Shown: positions 1 through 9,049, counted from the first letter of the stretch. The stretch is DNA of 64,000 nt from JAJZGK01 sp035538795 (GCA_035538795.1 DATLJS010000069.1:124001-188000), one strand, 5' to 3'. Numbers and translations: made by a program. Notes: a model not told the origin generated them from the letters alone.

Positions 1-124
1 AGCTGAAGCTGATGCCGGTATTGCGGCTGGCCTGCTGGATGTGCCCGGCCATGCGATTGGCGGCTTGCTGCCGTTCCGTCTGAACGGGAACAAGCTGGAC
101 GGGGGTGTTGTCCGTCTCTTTCAT
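1..124 (-). CDS. Partial unknown protein, N-terminal 41 residues
   Basis: The gene runs off the left edge; only the first 41 codons are visible, beginning with ATG at 124. A good ribosome binding site (AGGGAGA) lies a few bases upstream. The visible residues are hydrophilic with no signal peptide, and end in a stretch (RMAGHIQQASRNTGISFS) that looks like the start of a helical domain. Similar wording occurs just before the catalytic Glu of SLT-type lytic transglycosylase domains in alphaproteobacteria, but that is a weak resemblance from memory and the catalytic part is outside the window. Confidence 0.6.
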   Translation of the reverse strand, partial: MKETDNTPVQLVPVQTERQQAANRMAGHIQQASRNTGISFS

Positions 125-190
125 GGAAGTCGTCTCCCTTGAGCGCCAGTCTGTAGGATAGCGCTCAGGGGTTAAAGAATCCCAAACGCG

Positions 191-490
191 CTATTTTTTT
201 GGAAAATAGCCTTTGTCGCGCATGCAGGCGTTGATGATGCCGTCCATCTGCCTGCGGGTAACGGCGCGGTCGGCCATGGACATGGGATCGCTGCTGCGTT
301 CGTCGTCGAAATAGCCGCCGCCGGCGCCGGTGCCGACTTCGGAGTCCGCATAATGGCGGCAATCCATGTAATCGTGCTCGGCCATCTTGCGGGGCAGATT
401 GGGGTTGACCCAGGGAACTTCGCCGGCGCAGGCGGTCAGGGTGGCAAAGGCGGCGATGGCGACAAGCGGGGCGGTCAGGCGACGGAACAT
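191..490 (-). CDS. Small hypothetical lipoprotein (99 aa)
   Basis: An N-terminal signal peptide ends in a lipobox (LTAC, Cys21), so the mature protein should be lipid-anchored in the inner or outer membrane. The mature part is about 79 residues, rich in charged and Gly residues, with two further Cys (about residues 44 and 89) that could form a disulfide. It has no domain I recognise. Its length and make-up resemble the many orphan small envelope lipoproteins of alphaproteobacteria. It lies downstream of a terminator on the same strand, so it is probably its own transcription unit. Confidence 0.7.
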   Translation of the reverse strand: MFRRLTAPLVAIAAFATLTACAGEVPWVNPNLPRKMAEHDYMDCRHYADSEVGTGAGGGYFDDERSSDPMSMADRAVTRRQMDGIINACMRDKGYFPKK

Positions 491-533
491 GATGTCTTAG
501 TCCGATGGGAAAGCGTTACGGGCGCGACCATAC

Positions 534-572
534 TAAAAGAAAAACCCCGCCTCCAGTGCCGAAGGCGGGGTT
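534..572 (-). terminator. Rho-independent terminator of the MaoC hydratase gene
   Basis: On the minus strand a 10-bp GC-rich stem (AACCCCGCCT paired with AGGCGGGGTT) is followed by a T-rich tract (TTTTTCTTTT). It starts about 20 bp after the stop codon of the upstream minus-strand gene. Confidence 0.85.
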
Positions 573-593
573 CTCGATAAAACCGGGTTGCGA

Positions 594-1034
594 TCAGCCC
601 TTGGACGGAATCATCAGGCTGGCATCGCCGTCGATGACGACGGTCGAGCCGACGGTGACGGTGGTCTTGAAGCTGGCCCGCTTCTTTTCCGGGAACAGTT
701 CGACCAGTTCGACCTTGGCCACTACGGTGTCGCCGATCTTCACCGGAGCCTTGAACTTCAGGCTCTGGGACAGATAGATGCAGCCCGGGCCGGGCAGCTT
801 GGTGCCGAACACGGTGGAGATGAAACCGGCCGACAGCATGCCGTGGGCGATGCGGCCCTTGAACATGGTGGTGCTGGCGAATTCCTCGTTCAGATGGACA
901 GGGTTGGTATCACCCGAAATGCCGGCGAACAGGACGATGTCGGCCTCGGTCACGGTCTTGGCGTAGGTGGCGGTCTGGCCGACCTGGAGGTCTTCGAAAT
1001 AATATCCCTGCAAATCGCTCATGGCTTGGTCCAT
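594..1034 (-). CDS. MaoC-like (R)-specific enoyl-CoA hydratase, PhaJ type
   Basis: A 146-residue single hot-dog domain protein. The hydratase-2 motif is present: Asp42 and His47 in GDTNPVH match the catalytic Asp/His dyad of PhaJ, followed by the family-typical GRIAHGML. These enzymes hydrate trans-2-enoyl-CoA to (R)-3-hydroxyacyl-CoA and so link beta-oxidation to polyhydroxyalkanoate synthesis; the exact chain-length preference cannot be read from sequence. The gene stands alone, with its own terminator, divergent from ribF. An in-frame ATG four codons downstream (1022) is an equally good start. No PHA synthase lies nearby, so the PHA role is inference from the family. Confidence 0.88.
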   Translation of the reverse strand: MDQAMSDLQGYYFEDLQVGQTATYAKTVTEADIVLFAGISGDTNPVHLNEEFASTTMFKGRIAHGMLSAGFISTVFGTKLPGPGCIYLSQSLKFKAPVKIGDTVVAKVELVELFPEKKRASFKTTVTVGSTVVIDGDASLMIPSKG

Positions 1035-1057
1035 TCTTCACGAGAGGATTTCATCCG

Positions 1058-1077
1058 CGTCTCCGCTGCCGGAGACG
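1058..1077. promoter_or_regulatory. Hairpin in the divergent phaJ-ribF gap
   Basis: A perfect 8-bp inverted repeat (CGTCTCCG / CGGAGACG) with a 4-base CTGC loop, 24-43 bp upstream of the minus-strand hydratase start. No T-tract follows on either strand, so it is not a typical terminator. It could be an operator or a 5'-leader structure of the hydratase mRNA. The rest of this 203-bp gap shows only a TATAAA at 1156-1161 that could be a -10 box for ribF. Confidence 0.35.
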
Positions 1078-1237
1078 ACGGCGGAAGGATTATACGCAAG
1101 GCCCATCCTCACCACAAGTTGCGCCCCTATGACAGATTCCCTCGGCCGGGCGTGATATAAAAGGCCGGTTCCTATTGCTTATCTTGGCGCAATCGAATAC
1201 CCCTTACCGTTTCCAAAAACGGGCCTTCAGGGAATCC

Positions 1238-2188
1238 ATGCGCCTTTTCCGTCACTACACCGAACTGCCTGCCGATGTGCGCGGGGGCGTGGTGGCGCTT
1301 GGCAATTTCGACGGCGTGCATTTGGGGCATCAGGCGGTGATCGGCCGGGCTCAGGCTTTGGCCCGTGAGCAGAGCCTGGCCTGCGGCGTGATGAGCTTCG
1401 AGCCGCATCCCCGTTCGGTGTTCAAGCCGGACCGCCCGCCCTTCCGCCTGACGCCGTTCCGCGTCAAGGCGCGGCTGATCGAGGGCATGGGCCTGGATTT
1501 TCTGGTCATGCAGCATTTTGATCTGGCCTTCGCCTCGCATACGGCCGAGGACTTCGTCGATCAGGCGCTGGTGGGCGGCTTGGGCGTGCGCCATGTGGTG
1601 GTGGGCTACGACTACGAATTCGGCAAGGGCCGCAGCGGCCACGGCGAACTGCTGAAGCAGATGGCCGCCCGGCGCGGCTTCGAGGCGACGCTGGTCGAGC
1701 CGATCAGCGCCGATGGCGGCGCCGTCTATTCCTCGACCGCCATCCGTCATGCCCTGTCCGAGGGCCGGGCCGAAGATGCCGCCGCCATTCTCGGCCGATT
1801 CTGGGAAATCGAGGGCCGCGTCGAGCACGGCGACGCCCGCGGCCGCACCATCGGCTTTCCCACGGCCAATGTCGAGATGGCCGACTATCTGCATCCGGCG
1901 CGGGGCGTCTATGCGGTTTTCGCCGGCATCGACCAGGCTGGCCGCACCGAATGGCGTCCCGGCGTCGCCAATTTCGGCAGCCGCCCGACCTTCGATAAGG
2001 ACGGCCATCTGCTGGAAGTGCATCTGTTCGATTTCGACGGCGATTTATATGGCCGTCATCTCAGGGTCGCCCTGGTGTCCCACTTGCGCGACGAGCGCAA
2101 GTTCGACAGCCTGGAGGCCCTGAAAAACCAGATTGTTGAAGACAGCCAAAACGCCCGCCGCATTCTTGCGGCGCGGCGGGGACCATGA
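1238..2188 (+). CDS. ribF: Bifunctional riboflavin kinase / FAD synthetase
   Basis: RibF phosphorylates riboflavin to FMN and adenylates FMN to FAD. The 316-residue length is normal. The N-terminal nucleotidyltransferase domain opens with ALGNFDGVHLGH at residues 20-31, the HxGH-type signature. The C-terminal riboflavin-kinase domain carries the flavin/ATP motif GFPTAN around residues 205-211. I chose ATG 1238 because AGGGAA precedes it and the family signature then falls at the usual distance; an in-frame upstream extension to 1175 lacks family-like sequence. The stop lies 9 bp before ileS, the common ribF-ileS-lspA arrangement, so co-transcription is likely. Confidence 0.96.
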   Translation: MRLFRHYTELPADVRGGVVALGNFDGVHLGHQAVIGRAQALAREQSLACGVMSFEPHPRSVFKPDRPPFRLTPFRVKARLIEGMGLDFLVMQHFDLAFASHTAEDFVDQALVGGLGVRHVVVGYDYEFGKGRSGHGELLKQMAARRGFEATLVEPISADGGAVYSSTAIRHALSEGRAEDAAAILGRFWEIEGRVEHGDARGRTIGFPTANVEMADYLHPARGVYAVFAGIDQAGRTEWRPGVANFGSRPTFDKDGHLLEVHLFDFDGDLYGRHLRVALVSHLRDERKFDSLEALKNQIVEDSQNARRILAARRGP

Positions 2189-2197
2189 GAGCGTGCC

Positions 2198-5053
2198 ATG
2201 AGCGTGGACTATAAAACGACCGTCTTTCTGCCCAAGACCGACTTCCCGATGAAGGCCGGTCTGCCGGACCTTGAGCCGAAGCTGCTGGCCCGCTGGAACC
2301 AGATCGACCTGTTCGGCAAGCTGCGGGATCAGGGCAAGGCCCGCCCGAAGTTCGTGCTGCATGACGGCCCGCCCTATGCCAACGGCCATCTGCATATCGG
2401 CCACGCGCTGAACAAAATTCTCAAGGACGTGATCAACCGCACCCAGCAGATGCAGGGCAAGGACGCTCATTACGTTCCCGGCTGGGACTGCCACGGCCTG
2501 CCCATCGAATGGAAGATCGAAGAAAAATACCGCGAGGCCGGCAAGGACAAGGACGAGGTCGATCCCGTCGAGTTCCGCCGCGAATGCCGTGAATTCGCAG
2601 CCGGCTGGATTGACATCCAGCGCGAGGAGTTCAAGCGCCTGGGCGTGACCGGCGACTGGGACAAGCCCTACACCACCATGGCCTATCCGGCGGAAGCGCA
2701 GATCGTGCGCGAGCTGGGCAAGTTCATCATGAACGGCGGCCTGATCAAGGGCTCCAAGCCGGTGATGTGGTCGGTCGTCGAGAAGACCGCCCTGGCCGAG
2801 GCCGAAATTGAATATCACGACCATACCTCGATCACTATCTGGGTGAAGTTCCCGGTGGTCACCGCCAGCCGTCCCGAACTGGCAGGCGCTTCGGTGGTGA
2901 TCTGGACCACCACGCCCTGGACCATGCCGGCCAACCGCGCCATCGCCTATGGCCCCGAGATGGATTATCAGGTGATCCGCGTCGAAGCCGTGGCCGGCGA
3001 CAGTCTGGCCAAGGTCGGCGAAGTGATCGTGCTGAACAAGGAGCTGGCGCCCCAGGTGCTGGCCGACGCCAAGATCACCGGCCATTCCGTGGTGGCCGAA
3101 CTGAAAGGCGCCGATCTGGCCGGCACCGTGGCGCACCATCCCTTGAAGACCCATGCCGAGGCCAATGGCGGCTTCGCCTACTTCGTGCCGCTGCTGCCGG
3201 GCGACTTCGTGACCAACGACGCCGGCACCGGCTTCGTCCACATCGCTCCGGGCCACGGCGAGGACGATTGGCATCTGGGCCGTCAGCACGGCATTCCGGT
3301 GCCCGAGACGGTGCAGCCCGACGGCACCTATCACCCCAGCATTCCGATCTTCGCCGGCCAGCAGGTTCTGGCCCAGGGTAAGAATGGCAAATATTACTCG
3401 CCGGTGGCCAAGCCGGTCATCGAAGCCATGAAGTCGGTCGGCGCCTTGCTGCATCACGGCAAGATCGAACACAGCTATCCGCATTCCTGGCGTTCGAAGG
3501 CTCCGCTGATCTTCCGCACCACGCCGCAATGGTTTATCAGCATGGAGCGCAACGATCTGCGTGCCAAGGCGCTGAAGGCCATCGACAACACCCGCTTCGT
3601 TCCGGCCCAGGGGCGCAACCGCATCTATTCCATGGTGGAAAGCCGCCCCGACTGGTGCGTGTCGCGCCAGCGCGCCTGGGGCGTACCGATCACCGTGTTC
3701 GTCAACAAGGCCACCGGCGAAGTCCTGCGCGATCAAAAGGTGATCGACCGCATCGCCGCCGCCGTCGAAGCCGAGGGCGCCGACGCCTGGTTCACCGCCA
3801 AGCCGGAGCGCTTCCTGGGCAACAGCTACAAGGCCGAAGATTTCGAGCAGGTGTTCGACATTCTGGACGTCTGGTTCGATTCGGGATGCACCCACAGCTT
3901 CGTGCTGGAAAACGGCCCCTGGGGGCTGCAATGGCCGGCGTCGCTTTATCTCGAAGGCTCGGACCAGCATCGCGGCTGGTTCCATTCGTCGCTGCTGGAA
4001 AGCTGCGGCACCCGCGGCCGGGCGCCCTACGACAGCGTGCTGACCCACGGCTTCGTGCTGGACGAGCAGGGCCGCAAAATGTCCAAGTCGCTGGGCAACG
4101 TGGTCTCGCCGCAGGAGGTGGTGGCCAAATACGGCGCCGACATTCTGCGTCTGTGGGTGATCGGTTCGGATTATTCCGAGGACCTGCGCATCGGCGACGA
4201 GATCATCAAGACCCAGGTCGACATCTATCGCCGCCTGCGCAACACGCTGCGCTATCTGCTGGGGGCGCTGGACGGCTTCAGCGAGTCCGAGCGGGTGCCG
4301 GTGCACGAGATGCCGCAGCTGGAGCGCTGGGTGCTGCACCGTCTGCATCAGCTGGACGGCCAGGTGCGCCAAGCCTGTCACGATTTCCAGTTCCACGCTC
4401 TGTTCACCGAGCTGCATAACTTCTGCGCCGTCGATCTGTCGGCCTTCTATTTCGACATCCGCAAGGATTCGCTGTACTGCGACCATCCGGCGGACAGCCG
4501 CCGCCGCGCCGTCCGCACGGTGATGGATATCCTGTTCACCTGCCTGACCCGCTGGCTGGCTCCCTTCCTGTGCTTCACCGCCGAGGAAGCCTATCTGGCC
4601 CGCCATCCCGGCACGGCGGGCAGCGTGCATCTGGAAGCCTTCCCCGACATGCCCGCCGACTGGCGCGACGAGGCCCTGGCCAAGCGTTGGGACGCCATCC
4701 GTGACGTCCGCCGCGTCGTTACCGGCGCTTTGGAGATCGAGCGCGCCGCCAAGCGCATCGGCTCGAACCTGCAAGCCGCACCCGAAGTGACCATCACCGC
4801 CGAGCAGGCGGCCCTGTTCCTGGGCCTGGAGATGGCCGAGATCGCCATCACCTCGGATGTCGCCGTCACGGTGGGAGAGGTGCCGTCCGGCGCCTTCACC
4901 CTGCCGGACGTTCCGGGCGTGGGAGTGGTCTTCAAGACGGCCGCAGGCGAGAAATGCCAGCGGTGCTGGAAAGTGCTGCCGGAAGTCGGCAAGCATGGCC
5001 ACGACGGTTTGTGCGTCCGCTGCGCCGACGCCGTCGACCGCATGGGCGTCTAA
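2198..5053 (+). CDS. ileS: Isoleucyl-tRNA synthetase
   Basis: IleS charges tRNA-Ile and edits misactivated valine. The protein is 951 residues, the usual length for bacterial type-1 IleS. The class I signature HIGH is at residues 66-69 and KMSKS at 627-631; the editing (CP1) domain lies between them. A C-terminal zinc site is formed by Cys920, Cys923, Cys939 and Cys942 (CQRC and CVRC), which typifies the eubacterial form. It sits between ribF and lspA with 9-bp and 4-bp gaps. A very long antisense open frame opposite it reflects GC-rich codon structure and is not a gene. Confidence 0.98.
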   Translation: MSVDYKTTVFLPKTDFPMKAGLPDLEPKLLARWNQIDLFGKLRDQGKARPKFVLHDGPPYANGHLHIGHALNKILKDVINRTQQMQGKDAHYVPGWDCHGLPIEWKIEEKYREAGKDKDEVDPVEFRRECREFAAGWIDIQREEFKRLGVTGDWDKPYTTMAYPAEAQIVRELGKFIMNGGLIKGSKPVMWSVVEKTALAEAEIEYHDHTSITIWVKFPVVTASRPELAGASVVIWTTTPWTMPANRAIAYGPEMDYQVIRVEAVAGDSLAKVGEVIVLNKELAPQVLADAKITGHSVVAELKGADLAGTVAHHPLKTHAEANGGFAYFVPLLPGDFVTNDAGTGFVHIAPGHGEDDWHLGRQHGIPVPETVQPDGTYHPSIPIFAGQQVLAQGKNGKYYSPVAKPVIEAMKSVGALLHHGKIEHSYPHSWRSKAPLIFRTTPQWFISMERNDLRAKALKAIDNTRFVPAQGRNRIYSMVESRPDWCVSRQRAWGVPITVFVNKATGEVLRDQKVIDRIAAAVEAEGADAWFTAKPERFLGNSYKAEDFEQVFDILDVWFDSGCTHSFVLENGPWGLQWPASLYLEGSDQHRGWFHSSLLESCGTRGRAPYDSVLTHGFVLDEQGRKMSKSLGNVVSPQEVVAKYGADILRLWVIGSDYSEDLRIGDEIIKTQVDIYRRLRNTLRYLLGALDGFSESERVPVHEMPQLERWVLHRLHQLDGQVRQACHDFQFHALFTELHNFCAVDLSAFYFDIRKDSLYCDHPADSRRRAVRTVMDILFTCLTRWLAPFLCFTAEEAYLARHPGTAGSVHLEAFPDMPADWRDEALAKRWDAIRDVRRVVTGALEIERAAKRIGSNLQAAPEVTITAEQAALFLGLEMAEIAITSDVAVTVGEVPSGAFTLPDVPGVGVVFKTAAGEKCQRCWKVLPEVGKHGHDGLCVRCADAVDRMGV

Positions 5054-5057
5054 GAGC

Positions 5058-5579
5058 ATGGAGCGGAAACGCCTCGGCATCGGCTTCGTCCTGGCCCTGT
5101 TGGTGACGGCGGCGGATCAGGCGTCGAAGGCGGCCATCCTCGACGTCATGCGTCCGCCAGGAGTGGAGGGGACTCCCTTCCTCGGCCAGGGCATGATATC
5201 GGTGGGGCCGTTTCTGGACCTGAGCCTGAGTTGGAACAGCGGCGTGTCGTTCGGCTTGGGCAACACGCACGGCGACTGGAACGTCTTGCTGTTCACTCTG
5301 CTGGCCGCGGTTGTCGCCGCCTTTCTGCTGCGCTGGATGGCGACGTCGAAGGGGGGGATTCTGTTGGCAGCTCAAGGGTTTGTGCTGGGCGGAGCCTTGG
5401 GTAACGTCATCGACCGCCTGCATTACGGCGCAGTGGTCGATTTCCTTTATGTGCATGTCGGCGCCTTTGATTGGTGGCCGAACTTCAACCTGGCGGATTC
5501 GGCGATTTGCACGGGGGCGGCGCTGATGGTGTTCGACTCCTTGTTTGCCGAGCGTCTTTCGCATAAGAATAGGCCATGA
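5058..5579 (+). CDS. lspA: Lipoprotein signal peptidase (SPase II)
   Basis: LspA cleaves signal peptides of diacylated prolipoproteins in the inner membrane. The 173-residue protein has four hydrophobic segments. The conserved blocks GNVIDR (115-120), VVD (Asp128) and FNLAD (Asp147) give the catalytic aspartate pair, 19 residues apart as expected. The start at 5058 is four bases past the ileS stop; the open frame extends further upstream only as an overlap with ileS. The last four bases (ATGA) overlap the start of the next lipoprotein gene, so the enzyme is translationally linked to a likely substrate. Confidence 0.96.
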   Translation: MERKRLGIGFVLALLVTAADQASKAAILDVMRPPGVEGTPFLGQGMISVGPFLDLSLSWNSGVSFGLGNTHGDWNVLLFTLLAAVVAAFLLRWMATSKGGILLAAQGFVLGGALGNVIDRLHYGAVVDFLYVHVGAFDWWPNFNLADSAICTGAALMVFDSLFAERLSHKNRP

Positions 5580-6160
5580 TTTCACCACAGCCAGAAATGA
5601 CCATGCTCGCCCGCGCCGCGCTTGTCGCCATGTTAGCTTGCCTTGCCTTGTCCGGTTGTGGGGAAACCCGCCGCGCCCTGGGCTACGACAAGGCTCCTCC
5701 CGACGAATTCACCGTGGTGTCCCGTGCTCCCCTGAGCCAGCCGCCGGATTATTCGCTGCGTCCGCCGACACCGGGCGCGCCGCGTCCCCAGGACGGCAGC
5801 GTGCGGGATCAGGCCAGGCAGGTTCTGCTGTCGGGCACCGCGCGTTCGACCAACAGCGCGATGTTCGCCGGCCGCAGTCCGGGCGAGCAGACGCTGCTGG
5901 CCAAGGCCGGCGCCGACAAGGCTCTGCCCGACATCCGCAAGACGGTGAACGAGGAAACCACCTCGCTGATCGAAGCGGACAAGAGCTTTACAGACAAGAT
6001 TCTGTTCTGGCAGGACAAGCCGCCGCCGGGCGAAGCCGTCGACGCTCAGCAGGAAAGCGACCGTCTGCGTCAGAACAGCGCTTTGGGCAAGCCCGCCACC
6101 GATGGCGAGACGCCCCAGATCGTCCGCACCAAGAAAGGTTGGCTGGAAGGTATCTTCTAA
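5576..6160 (+). CDS. DUF3035 / BamF-like outer-membrane lipoprotein
   Basis: A 194-residue lipoprotein: hydrophobic signal followed by the lipobox LSGC with Cys28, then a Pro-rich, mostly hydrophilic mature part. The block just after the Cys (RRALGYDKAPPDEF...APLSQPPDYSLRPP) is the hallmark of the alphaproteobacterial DUF3035 family, some members of which are annotated as BamF, an accessory lipoprotein of the beta-barrel assembly machine. The BamF role here is by family only. It overlaps lspA by 4 bp; an internal ATG at 5597 would still leave a usable signal peptide. A strong terminator follows 24 bp later, closing the ribF-ileS-lspA unit. Confidence 0.85.
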   Translation: MISPQPEMTMLARAALVAMLACLALSGCGETRRALGYDKAPPDEFTVVSRAPLSQPPDYSLRPPTPGAPRPQDGSVRDQARQVLLSGTARSTNSAMFAGRSPGEQTLLAKAGADKALPDIRKTVNEETTSLIEADKSFTDKILFWQDKPPPGEAVDAQQESDRLRQNSALGKPATDGETPQIVRTKKGWLEGIF

Positions 6161-6183
6161 GCCGGACCTTCGTCAATCCTGGG

Positions 6184-6211
6184 AAAGGGGCCCGTCCGCG
6201 GCCCCTTTTTC
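6184..6211 (+). terminator. Rho-independent terminator after the lspA operon
   Basis: GGGGCC pairs with GGCCCC across a short loop, flanked by AAA/TTT that extend the stem, followed by TTTTT. It ends the ribF-ileS-lspA-DUF3035 unit. Confidence 0.88.
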
Positions 6212-6246
6212 ATGCCCGCGTTCCTGTCCTATCTCGTCCGCCGCGC

Positions 6247-6274
6247 TTGCCAATGCCCCGATTCGGCTTATATC
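6247..6274 (+). promoter_or_regulatory. Candidate sigma-70 promoter of the M16 peptidase pair
   Basis: TTGCCA (6247-6252, 5 of 6 matches to the -35 consensus) and TATATC (6269-6274) are separated by 16 bp. The predicted transcription start is about 25 bp upstream of the GGGAGG ribosome binding site of the peptidase gene, and the site lies just after a terminator, where a promoter is needed. Confidence 0.45.
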
Positions 6275-6304
6275 GCGGAACAGTCCTTATTGCCGGGAGG
6301 CATA

Positions 6305-7711
6305 ATGTCCCCTCTTCGCCGTTTCGCCGTTGTTGCCGGTTCCATCTTTCTGATGGCTGGCGGCAATGCTCAGGCCCAGATGTTCAATCCCGAAACCTTC
6401 ACCCTGAAAAACGGCTTGCAGGTCGTGGTGATCCCGAATCATCGGGTGCCGGTGGTCAGCCATATGCTGTGGTACAAGGTGGGATCGGGCGACGAGCAGC
6501 CGGGTAAGACCGGCTTGGCCCACATGGTCGAACATATGATGTTCAAGGGCACCAAGACGGTGCCGGCGGGAGCCTTCTCGAAGATCGTCGCCCAGAACGG
6601 CGGACGTGACAACGCCTTCACCACGGCCGACTACACGGCGTTCTATCAGAACGTATCGGTGGACAAGCTGGATCTGGTGATGAAGCTGGAAGCCGACCGC
6701 ATGGCCAATCTGAAGCTGGACGACAAGGACTTTCAGCCCGAGCGGCAGGTGGTGCTGGAAGAGCGCCGCATGCGCATCGAGAACGAGCCCGAGGCGTTGC
6801 TGCAGGAACAGATGACGGCGTCCTTGTTCCTGGTCAGTCCCTATCATCACCCGGTGATCGGCTGGCGCCCCGAGATCGAGGGCTACAAGCTTGCCGACAT
6901 CGTCGATTTTCATAAACGCTGGTACGCGCCCAACAATGCCGTGCTGATCCTGTCGGGCGACGTCACCGCCGCGCAGGTCAGGCCGCTGGCCGAAAAATAT
7001 TATGGCGTCATTCCCGCCCGGCCGGTGCCGCCGCGCGTCCGCGAGGCCGAACCCGAACAGGTTGCCGGCCGCAGCCTGGAACTGCGCGATCCGGACGTGC
7101 ATCAGCCAGACTGGATCCGTTCCTATCTGGCTCCCAGCTATCATCAGGGCGATACCGCTCAGGCCTATCCCTTGCAGTTGCTGGCCGAGATCGTCGGCGG
7201 CGGCAACACCAGCCGCCTCTATAAGGCGTTGGTGGTGGAGCGCAAGCTGGCCGCCTCGGCCGATGCCGGCTACAACGCCCAGGCGGTGGGGTTGAGCAGT
7301 TTCGACGTCGAGGTGACGCCGGCCCCCGGCGTCTCGATGGAGCAGTTGATTCCGGCCGTCGAGGATGAACTCAAGGCGCTGGCCGACAGCGGCGTGACCG
7401 AGGAAGAGGTAGCCCGCGCCAAGCAGCGCCTGAAGGTCAGCGTTTCGTACGCCAAGGACTCTTTCCATACCGGCCCCCGCGTGCTGGGGGCGGCCCTGAC
7501 CACCGGAGAAACGGCTGCCGATGTCGAGGCCTGGCCTCAGCGGATCGCAGCCGTGACGGCCGAGCAGGTGTCGGCGGCGGCCAAGGCCGTGCTGCAAGAG
7601 CGCCAGTCGGTGACGGGGCAGTTGCTGCCCGCCCGCCCCGGCGACCCCGCGCCGTCCGAGGAAGCCCGAGCCCAGCGGTCCCTGGGCGCCTTTGGGAGGG
7701 AAATGCGATGA
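6305..7711 (+). CDS. M16 family zinc metallopeptidase, catalytic subunit
   Basis: A 468-residue processing-peptidase-like protein with an N-terminal signal peptide (cleavage near residue 24, AQAQ), so it acts in the periplasm or envelope. The inverted zinc motif HMVEH (His73, Glu76, His77) is intact, so this is the catalytic partner. It has the two-lobe M16 organisation. I chose ATG 6305, which has a GGGAGG ribosome binding site and gives a clean signal peptide; a longer in-frame reading back to 6212 has no such features. The stop overlaps the next gene by 4 bp (ATGA). Substrates are unknown; relatives process peptides or prosequences. Confidence 0.92.
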   Translation: MSPLRRFAVVAGSIFLMAGGNAQAQMFNPETFTLKNGLQVVVIPNHRVPVVSHMLWYKVGSGDEQPGKTGLAHMVEHMMFKGTKTVPAGAFSKIVAQNGGRDNAFTTADYTAFYQNVSVDKLDLVMKLEADRMANLKLDDKDFQPERQVVLEERRMRIENEPEALLQEQMTASLFLVSPYHHPVIGWRPEIEGYKLADIVDFHKRWYAPNNAVLILSGDVTAAQVRPLAEKYYGVIPARPVPPRVREAEPEQVAGRSLELRDPDVHQPDWIRSYLAPSYHQGDTAQAYPLQLLAEIVGGGNTSRLYKALVVERKLAASADAGYNAQAVGLSSFDVEVTPAPGVSMEQLIPAVEDELKALADSGVTEEEVARAKQRLKVSVSYAKDSFHTGPRVLGAALTTGETAADVEAWPQRIAAVTAEQVSAAAKAVLQERQSVTGQLLPARPGDPAPSEEARAQRSLGAFGREMR

Positions 7712-9033
7712 GCCGCGCCATGTTCACCGGACGCACGATCCTGGCGGCTGCGGCTTTGGTGCTGCTGGGCGCTTTCGCCCCGGTACAGGCCTTCAATATT
7801 CAGCGGGTCACCAGCGATGGCGGCATCGAAGCCTGGCTGATCGAGGATCACGCCAATCCCATCATCGCCATGAACTTCGCCTTCAAGGGCGGCGCGGCCA
7901 TGGATCCGGAAGCCAAGGCCGGATTGTCGAACATGGCGGTCAGCCTGTTGGATGAAGGCGCCGGCGACATGGACAGCCAAACCTATCAGGGCAAGCTGGA
8001 GGATCTGGGGATTTCCCTGGGCTACGGTGCCGGTGACGATGCGGTGCACGGCCATTTGAAGACCATCACCGACAACCGCGACACGGCGTTCTCGATGCTG
8101 GCTCTGTCGCTGACGAAGCCGCGTTTCGATGCCGACGCCATCGAACGCATCCGTGGTCAGATTCTGGCCGATTTGGCCCGTCAGCAGCAGGATCCGCAGG
8201 CCATCGCCGGGCGGGCTTTGGCCAAGGCGCTCTATCCCGACCATCCCTACGGGCGGGCCACCGAAGGCGTGGAGGACACGGTCAAGGCCATCACGGCGGC
8301 GGATCTGAAAGACTATGTGCCCCATCGCCTCGGCCGCGACCGTTTGCTCATCGGCGTAGTGGGCGACATTACGGCCGATCAGTTGAAGCCGCTGCTGGAT
8401 TCCACCTTCGGCGCGCTGCCGGATAAGGCTGATCCCATCGAGGTGCCCGAGGTCAAAGCCAACGCCACCGGCCGGGTCGAAGTGATCCGCCGCCAGATTC
8501 CGCAAAGCGTGGTGCTGTTCGGCGAACAGGGGCTGAAGCGCACGGACCCCGATTGGTACACGGCTTACGTCATGAATTACATCCTGGGCGGCGGCGGCTT
8601 CTCGTCGCGCCTGATGACCGAGGTGCGGGTCAAGCGCGGCTTGGCCTATGGCGTCAGCAGCGGCCTGTCGCCTTACCAGCACGGCGCATTGTTGGACGGC
8701 GGCACGGCCAGCCGTAACGAGAAAACGGCCCAGACCATCGCTCTGATCCGCGAGGAATGGCAGAAGATGGCCGACGGCGGCGTGACCGATCAGGAACTGG
8801 CCGACGCCAAGACCTATTTGATCGGCTCCTACCCGCTGCAAATGGACAGCACCGCCTCCATAGCCGGAATTCTAGTGGCGATTCAAATGGATCAGCTGGG
8901 GCTCGATTATCTCGACCGTCGTGCGGCTTTCATCCAGAGGGTCAGCGCCGACGATGTCAAAAGAGTGGCGAAAAGCCTTTTGGACTCGAAGGCCCTTTCT
9001 TTTGTGGTGGTCGGAAATCCCGCTGGTTTGTAA
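7708..9033 (+). CDS. M16 family peptidase-like protein, non-catalytic subunit
   Basis: A 441-residue M16 homologue with a signal peptide (cleavage near residue 29, VQA). The position that holds HxxEH in the partner reads GLSNMAVSLLDEGA here, so zinc-binding residues are missing and it should be catalytically inactive. It keeps the C-lobe segment with RLMTEVR and GLAYGV (about residues 302-316), which holds the substrate-positioning Arg/Tyr of the family. An active gene followed by an inactive one, overlapping by 4 bp, matches heterodimeric M16B peptidases such as mitochondrial MPP alpha/beta. Function as a heterodimer is inference. Confidence 0.9.
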   Translation: MSRAMFTGRTILAAAALVLLGAFAPVQAFNIQRVTSDGGIEAWLIEDHANPIIAMNFAFKGGAAMDPEAKAGLSNMAVSLLDEGAGDMDSQTYQGKLEDLGISLGYGAGDDAVHGHLKTITDNRDTAFSMLALSLTKPRFDADAIERIRGQILADLARQQQDPQAIAGRALAKALYPDHPYGRATEGVEDTVKAITAADLKDYVPHRLGRDRLLIGVVGDITADQLKPLLDSTFGALPDKADPIEVPEVKANATGRVEVIRRQIPQSVVLFGEQGLKRTDPDWYTAYVMNYILGGGGFSSRLMTEVRVKRGLAYGVSSGLSPYQHGALLDGGTASRNEKTAQTIALIREEWQKMADGGVTDQELADAKTYLIGSYPLQMDSTASIAGILVAIQMDQLGLDYLDRRAAFIQRVSADDVKRVAKSLLDSKALSFVVVGNPAGL

Positions 9034-9049
9034 ATAGATTGCACTGAGA

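Noticed and set aside
2045..5080. 1011-codon minus-strand open frame opposite ileS
   Set aside because: Same explanation: the product is low-complexity (His, Gln, Ala, Asp-rich) and ileS is certain.
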